Source of the DNA: Terriglobia bacterium
GTDB lineage: Bacteria; Acidobacteriota; Thermoanaerobaculia; Thermoanaerobaculales; Thermoanaerobaculaceae
Assembly (NCBI GenBank): GCA_020073245.1
Contig: JAIQFQ010000012.1
Span: 25,811-89,810 of the forward strand
DNA length: 64,000 nucleotides
Direction of reading: 5' to 3'
Positions 60,053 to 64,000 of this stretch are shown here, one piece after another. Numbering within the stretch: position 1 is the stretch's first letter; each line of letters opens with the position of its first letter. The translations under genes and the position numbers were made by a program. The notes under the pieces were generated by a model that saw nothing but the letters and a program-made list of their open reading frames with translations, did not search any database and was not told the DNA's origin.

Positions 60053-61987
60053 CTACGGGCGTGACTCCGGTGGCCGGCGCCCCGGGGCCAGCCACGCCCG
60101 GAACCGGCCGTCCGCGTTGGCACAAATCAGCCTACGGCCGTCCGTGGTGACACATACCGCCGCGAAGCTCTCGCCCGCCGGTCCGGACAGCGTGACCGGG
60201 CGTTCGGGGTCGTTGAGGTCCCAGATGACCACGGTGTTGTCCATGGCCACGCTGGCCAACCGTTGCCCTCCGGGGAAGAACGCGACGCCCGTGACGGAGC
60301 GGCGGTGTTCCTGGTGGGAACCGCGTTGTTCGTGCGTCTCCACGTGGTGGACCCGCACCGTTCCGTCCCTTGCACCGCTGGCCACCACGTCACCCATTGA
60401 GGGAGAGGCCAGGGCGCTCGGCGCTGCGCGGTGACCGTGTAGCGTGGCGACCAGCCGATTGGTTGCGATCTCGTGGACCCGGATGCTGCGGCCGACGTGA
60501 CCCGTGACCACGAGACGGCCCATGCCGGCGAGTGTCAGACAAGTAACGGCATCAGGCTGCCGCCGCAGGGTGCGCCGCGCATCCCCGGCCTGCAGAGCCT
60601 GCAAGTCCCAGAACTTGAGGGTGGCGTCGCCACCGCCCGAGATCAGCGTGGTCCCTCCCGGTGGGAACGCGAGGCCGCCTACCGGTCCATCGTGTCCGAG
60701 CCGTACGTTGAGCTCGAGGCCGGTGGCGACCTCCCAGAGATAGATGGCGCCGTCGAGGTGTCCCGAGGCGAGGAGGGCGCCGTCCTCGGAGAATGCGAGA
60801 CACGTGGTAAGCGATCCGTGGCCGGTCCGCAGATGGACGCGATTCCGCAGCGTCGCTATCTTCGTTCTCGTGGCGAGGTCCCACAGGTGGACGGACCCGT
60901 CACCCCCGCCGGCCACCAGGATCGAATCGTCGAGCGACAAAAGGATCCCCTGGACCTTTCGCGCTTCGCCGAAGGTTCCTTCGTCGAGGAAGATGGCCCG
61001 CCCTGTCGTCGGCGGCCGTGGCGCCGCGCCAGCGTTGGGACTGACGGGCTCCTCGACAGCCGATGCGCCGACCGAGTCGGCCGGTGCACCCGACGCGGCA
61101 AGGCTGCCTTCGGAGGGCGGGGGAGGCACCCCGACCGGAAGCGCGCCGCGGTGCGACGCCGTCGGCAACTCATCCGCGAGCGTGTGGAGCGCGCGCGCCA
61201 TTGCTCCCAGATCCTGGAATCGGTGCCTGGGATCCTTCGCCAGTGCCTGTTCCACGATGGCCACCAGGCGGGGAGGGGCCTGGCACTGGCGCGGATCGAT
61301 CGGCGTGTGCGGCGTGTGAACGATCTGGTAGATGAGCGTCCCGAAGGCGTTGGCATCGAAAGGCCTGCGGCCCGCGAGCAGCTCGTACAGGATCACGCCG
61401 ACGGCCCAGATGTCCACGCGGTGATCGACGGGCTGCCCGGAGAACTGCTCCGGCGCCATGTAGGCCGGGGTGCCGAGGACCTCGCCGGTGCGCGTCGTCG
61501 CAACCCCACCCTCGATCCAGGCGATGCCGAAATCCATGATCTTGACGGTGCCGTTCGGGAGCAGGAAGACGTTGGAGGGCTTGACGTCGCGGTGGACCAC
61601 GCCGTGTCGGTGGGCATACCCGAGCCCATCGCAGATCTGGGTCACCACACCGAGCTTGGTCGTGAGGTCCGAGAGCTTGCCCTGCCGGCCCGCGTCGGTG
61701 AGGTCAATGCCTTCGATAAACTCCATCGCGATGAAGGGGACCCCCTCCACCTCGCCGAACTCGTAGACCGTCACGATGTTCGGGTGCTGGAGCCGGGCCG
61801 CGGAGCGGGCTTCGCGCAGGAACCGCTCCCGCATTCCGGGTTCGCCGACGACGTCCCGGAGCACGGTCTTGAGGGCGACGACTCGGTCGAGGATCGGATC
61901 CTTGGCGCGGTAGACCGTGCCCATTCCCCCCCGGCCGAGTTCGGCGATGATCTCGTACTTGCCGATCGTCTCGGCGTGGGTGGGCAT
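60053..61987 (-). CDS. Ser/Thr protein kinase with C-terminal WD40 propeller
   Basis: 644 aa. Hanks-type kinase (about 10-270): glycine loop ELGRGGMGTVYRA, Lys40, HRD loop HRDVKPSN with Asp134, DFG at 152. A Pro/Ala/Ser-rich linker (270-340) and then about seven WD40 repeats (340-640: e.g. WDLATRTKIATL, DGAIYLWEVATG, VVIWDLNDPERP). No membrane helix or PASTA domain, so cytosolic. The propeller probably recruits substrates. No partner gene is evident. Confidence 0.93.
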   Translation of the reverse strand: MPTHAETIGKYEIIAELGRGGMGTVYRAKDPILDRVVALKTVLRDVVGEPGMRERFLREARSAARLQHPNIVTVYEFGEVEGVPFIAMEFIEGIDLTDAGRQGKLSDLTTKLGVVTQICDGLGYAHRHGVVHRDVKPSNVFLLPNGTVKIMDFGIAWIEGGVATTRTGEVLGTPAYMAPEQFSGQPVDHRVDIWAVGVILYELLAGRRPFDANAFGTLIYQIVHTPHTPIDPRQCQAPPRLVAIVEQALAKDPRHRFQDLGAMARALHTLADELPTASHRGALPVGVPPPPSEGSLAASGAPADSVGASAVEEPVSPNAGAAPRPPTTGRAIFLDEGTFGEARKVQGILLSLDDSILVAGGGDGSVHLWDLATRTKIATLRNRVHLRTGHGSLTTCLAFSEDGALLASGHLDGAIYLWEVATGLELNVRLGHDGPVGGLAFPPGGTTLISGGGDATLKFWDLQALQAGDARRTLRRQPDAVTCLTLAGMGRLVVTGHVGRSIRVHEIATNRLVATLHGHRAAPSALASPSMGDVVASGARDGTVRVHHVETHEQRGSHQEHRRSVTGVAFFPGGQRLASVAMDNTVVIWDLNDPERPVTLSGPAGESFAAVCVTTDGRRLICANADGRFRAWLAPGRRPPESRP

Positions 61988-62099
61988 GGTTCATGGTACC
62001 CCGAGTCCGACCTCGAGCCGGAGAGCGGGTGGACTCCGCCGGTACTCCGGGATCCGCATGCGCCCGTAGCCGGTGGACGTTGAGGGTACCGTGGGGCCG

Positions 62100-64000
62100 C
62101 TACCGCGTCTCCGGGATGACGCGGTCGGCGAGCGCGGTGTGCAGCTCACGGGCCAGGGTTGTCATGTCGAAGGGCTTCTGCAGGAACCGGACCTCCCCCT
62201 GGGAGATCCGGTTTCGCACCGCTTCATCTTCTGCGTAGCCCGACATCAGCACGACCTTCACTGCCGGCCACCGGCACTTCAGCCGCACGGCAAGGTCGGT
62301 GCCCAGCACGTCGGGCAGGAGGTAGTCCGTGAGCAACAGGTCGAACCCCGGCTCCGAGGCGATCGCGTCCGCCTCGGCGCCGCTGCCAACCGCCGTGACC
62401 CGATACCCCAGCATCGTGAGGACCTGCTGCAGGCCTTCCCGTGCACCGGCTTCGTCCTCCACGATGAGGATACGTTCTCCGCCGCCCACTGCCAGGCGGG
62501 CGCGGTCCCCTCCCGCTCTCGGTTCGTCCGCCGCTTCCGTCCCCGTCGGCACGGGCAGCACGACGCGGAACGTGCTCCCACGGTCAACGACGCTCTCCGC
62601 CTCGACGCGCCCGCCGTGACTCGTGACGATGCCGTGGACCACCGACAGACCCAAGCCAGTGCCCTTGCTCGCATCCTTGGTCGTGAAGAACGGCTCGAAC
62701 AACCTCGCCTTGATCTCGTCGGACATGCCGGTCCCTGTGTCCATGACCTCCAGGATGGCGTCGCGGTCCTCGATGCGAGTTCGGATCGTGAGGCGGCCGC
62801 CCTGCGGCATCGCATCCGCGGCGTTCACCACCAGGTTCATCAGCACCTGCTCCAGCTGCCCACGGTCCCCCATGACGGGAACCGCCCCCTCTCCGAGCTC
62901 GAGCGAGACCCAGACGTTCTCCCGCACGAGTCGCATCATCTGGGAGAACTGCCGCACCACCTGGTTGAGGTCCAGCTGTTCGAGCCGCCTCGCCTCCTGT
63001 CGCGAAAAGAGAAGGAGTTGACGTGTGAGCGCCGCCCCACGCTTGACCTGCTCCTGCAGCTCGAGGGCCGTCGAGCCGAAACGAACCGGGTCGGTCAGCT
63101 GTGAAGGCAGGGCCTGGCTCAGGCTCAGGAGCGCCTGGAGCACGTTGTTGAAGTCGTGGGCGATCCCGCCGGCGAGGCGCCCGACCGCCTCCATCTTCTG
63201 GGCCTGGCGGAGCTGTACCTCGAGGTGCACGCGCTCGGTGATGTCGCGGACCGTCAGCAGGTCTGCAGGCCCCTTCTCGAACCGGATCGTGGTCCCGAGA
63301 GCTTCGATCCACCGTTCCTTGCCGGATGCCGTCAGCTGCCGGTAGCGGCCCGGAGAGCGCTTCGTGCCGGCGGACATCTGCGCCAGGTCGCTACGGGCCG
63401 CCTCCCGGTCCTCCGAGCGGATGAAGTCGAGAACGGAGACGCCGCCGAGCGCCGCGGGCGAGGGGAGATCCGCGAGCCTGGCGGCCGCCGGGTTTGCGAA
63501 CAGGACACAGCCCTCCGTGTCCGTGATGATGACGGCGTCCGCCATCGCATCCAGCACCGACCGGAAGAGCTGCTCGCTCTCGCGCAGCGCATCCTCGGCC
63601 ACCTTCCGCTCGGTGACGTCGGTGAGGAAGTGCAGCAGGGCGGTCTTCCCCTCCCAGCTGATCACCACGGCGCTGTTCTCGGCCCACACGACCTCGCCGG
63701 TTTTCCGAATAAGACGCAGCTCATAGGACGCAGGAACCTCGAGCCCCTGCAGCCGGCGTCGATAGTTTTTCAGGACCATCTCCCGGTCTTCGGGGTGGAC
63801 GAACTCGAGGAACGGCCTGCCGAGCAGCTCGCTCTCCACGTAGCCTGAGATCTGCACCGCGTATGGGTTGGCATACCGCAGCGCGCCGCCCTCGGAGATG
63901 ATGATCGCCTCCTTCGCGTTCTCGACCACGCTGCGGTATTCCTGCTCGGACCGCTGAAGCTCCTCCTCGGCACGCTTGCGGGCGATCGCCAGCGCGACCT
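62100..64000 (-). CDS. PAS-PAS hybrid sensor histidine kinase with receiver, 5'-truncated
   Basis: The frame is open to the window end; the visible part encodes about 632 residues to the stop at 62100. Order: a charged coiled-coil lead (KRAEEELQRSEQEY), PAS1 (ENAKEAIIISEGGALRYANP), PAS2 (VLDAMADAVIITDTEG), HisKA with phospho-His in GGIAHDFNNVL, an N-box/HATPase (NLVVNAADAM, GTGLGLSVVHGI), and a C-terminal receiver with acceptor Asp in LLLTDYLLPDVLG. No membrane segment is visible in this part, so it may be cytosolic or membrane-bound further upstream. No DNA-binding output, typical of phosphorelay kinases. Confidence 0.93.
   Translation of the reverse strand, partial: VALAIARKRAEEELQRSEQEYRSVVENAKEAIIISEGGALRYANPYAVQISGYVESELLGRPFLEFVHPEDREMVLKNYRRRLQGLEVPASYELRLIRKTGEVVWAENSAVVISWEGKTALLHFLTDVTERKVAEDALRESEQLFRSVLDAMADAVIITDTEGCVLFANPAAARLADLPSPAALGGVSVLDFIRSEDREAARSDLAQMSAGTKRSPGRYRQLTASGKERWIEALGTTIRFEKGPADLLTVRDITERVHLEVQLRQAQKMEAVGRLAGGIAHDFNNVLQALLSLSQALPSQLTDPVRFGSTALELQEQVKRGAALTRQLLLFSRQEARRLEQLDLNQVVRQFSQMMRLVRENVWVSLELGEGAVPVMGDRGQLEQVLMNLVVNAADAMPQGGRLTIRTRIEDRDAILEVMDTGTGMSDEIKARLFEPFFTTKDASKGTGLGLSVVHGIVTSHGGRVEAESVVDRGSTFRVVLPVPTGTEAADEPRAGGDRARLAVGGGERILIVEDEAGAREGLQQVLTMLGYRVTAVGSGAEADAIASEPGFDLLLTDYLLPDVLGTDLAVRLKCRWPAVKVVLMSGYAEDEAVRNRISQGEVRFLQKPFDMTTLARELHTALADRVIPETR

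Overview
The window is a very GC-rich, densely coded bacterial chromosome segment of about 60 genes, mostly short one-to-four-gene transcription units on both strands. I see no rRNA, phage, transposase or CRISPR. The gene mix suggests a free-living Gram-negative heterotroph: an octaheme cytochrome, many exported peptidases, DUF2911, PilZ proteins, a Ser/Thr kinase fused to a beta-propeller, NifU/NifS, pyruvoyl arginine decarboxylase and a deoxyhypusine-synthase-like protein. I would guess Acidobacteriota (Thermoanaerobaculia or Vicinamibacteria-like), with low confidence because no phylogenetic marker was compared.

Layout. 1-9 kb: 3' part of a Na+/solute symporter, a secreted DUF2911 protein, two PilZ proteins, an inactive rhomboid-like membrane protein, a Tat-exported amidase, an octaheme cytochrome and a methyltransferase. 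9-19 kb: alpha/beta hydrolase, zinc alcohol dehydrogenase, DUF1232, YihY/BrkB, TSUP transporter, M3 oligopeptidase, HtrA protease, TolB-like propeller. 19-25.7 kb: isochorismatase-like hydrolase, an alkylation-repair pair (AlkD-like and Ada), LysE exporter, a frameshifted glyoxalase-fold gene, DinB-like and YdeI proteins, an NADP-binding oxidoreductase. 26-31 kb: secreted FG-GAP-like repeat protein, tRNA-Ser(UGA), AEC transporter, sirtuin, RadC. 31-38 kb: metG, DUF4833, L,D-transpeptidase, LarA, DUF169, cyclase. 38-41 kb: a polyamine operon (pyruvoyl arginine decarboxylase, deoxyhypusine-synthase homologue, agmatinase) and an SMR transporter. 41-46 kb: a run including aminotransferase, omega-amidase, DUF4442 and a tryptophanase/tyrosine phenol-lyase homologue. 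46-50.6 kb: P1 and M19 peptidases, phosphoesterase, methyltransferase. 50.6-55 kb: carA-carB. 55-64 kb: hypothetical protein, GT87-like membrane protein, nifU-nifS, Ser/Thr kinase-WD40, and a hybrid sensor kinase running off the end.

The most unusual signal is not a gene. At least twelve places, nearly all just behind stop codons, hold degenerate arrays whose period is exactly 7 bp. Each array has its own consensus. Most have a purine-rich left arm and a complementary pyrimidine-rich right arm that could form a long hairpin. One array is inside carA in frame, one fills the carA-carB spacer, and one is organised into 71/64/64-bp higher-order units that differ by exactly one heptamer. A second dispersed repeat family (two copies) is also present.

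All start choices, domain calls and promoters were read by eye; no search or folding program was run.
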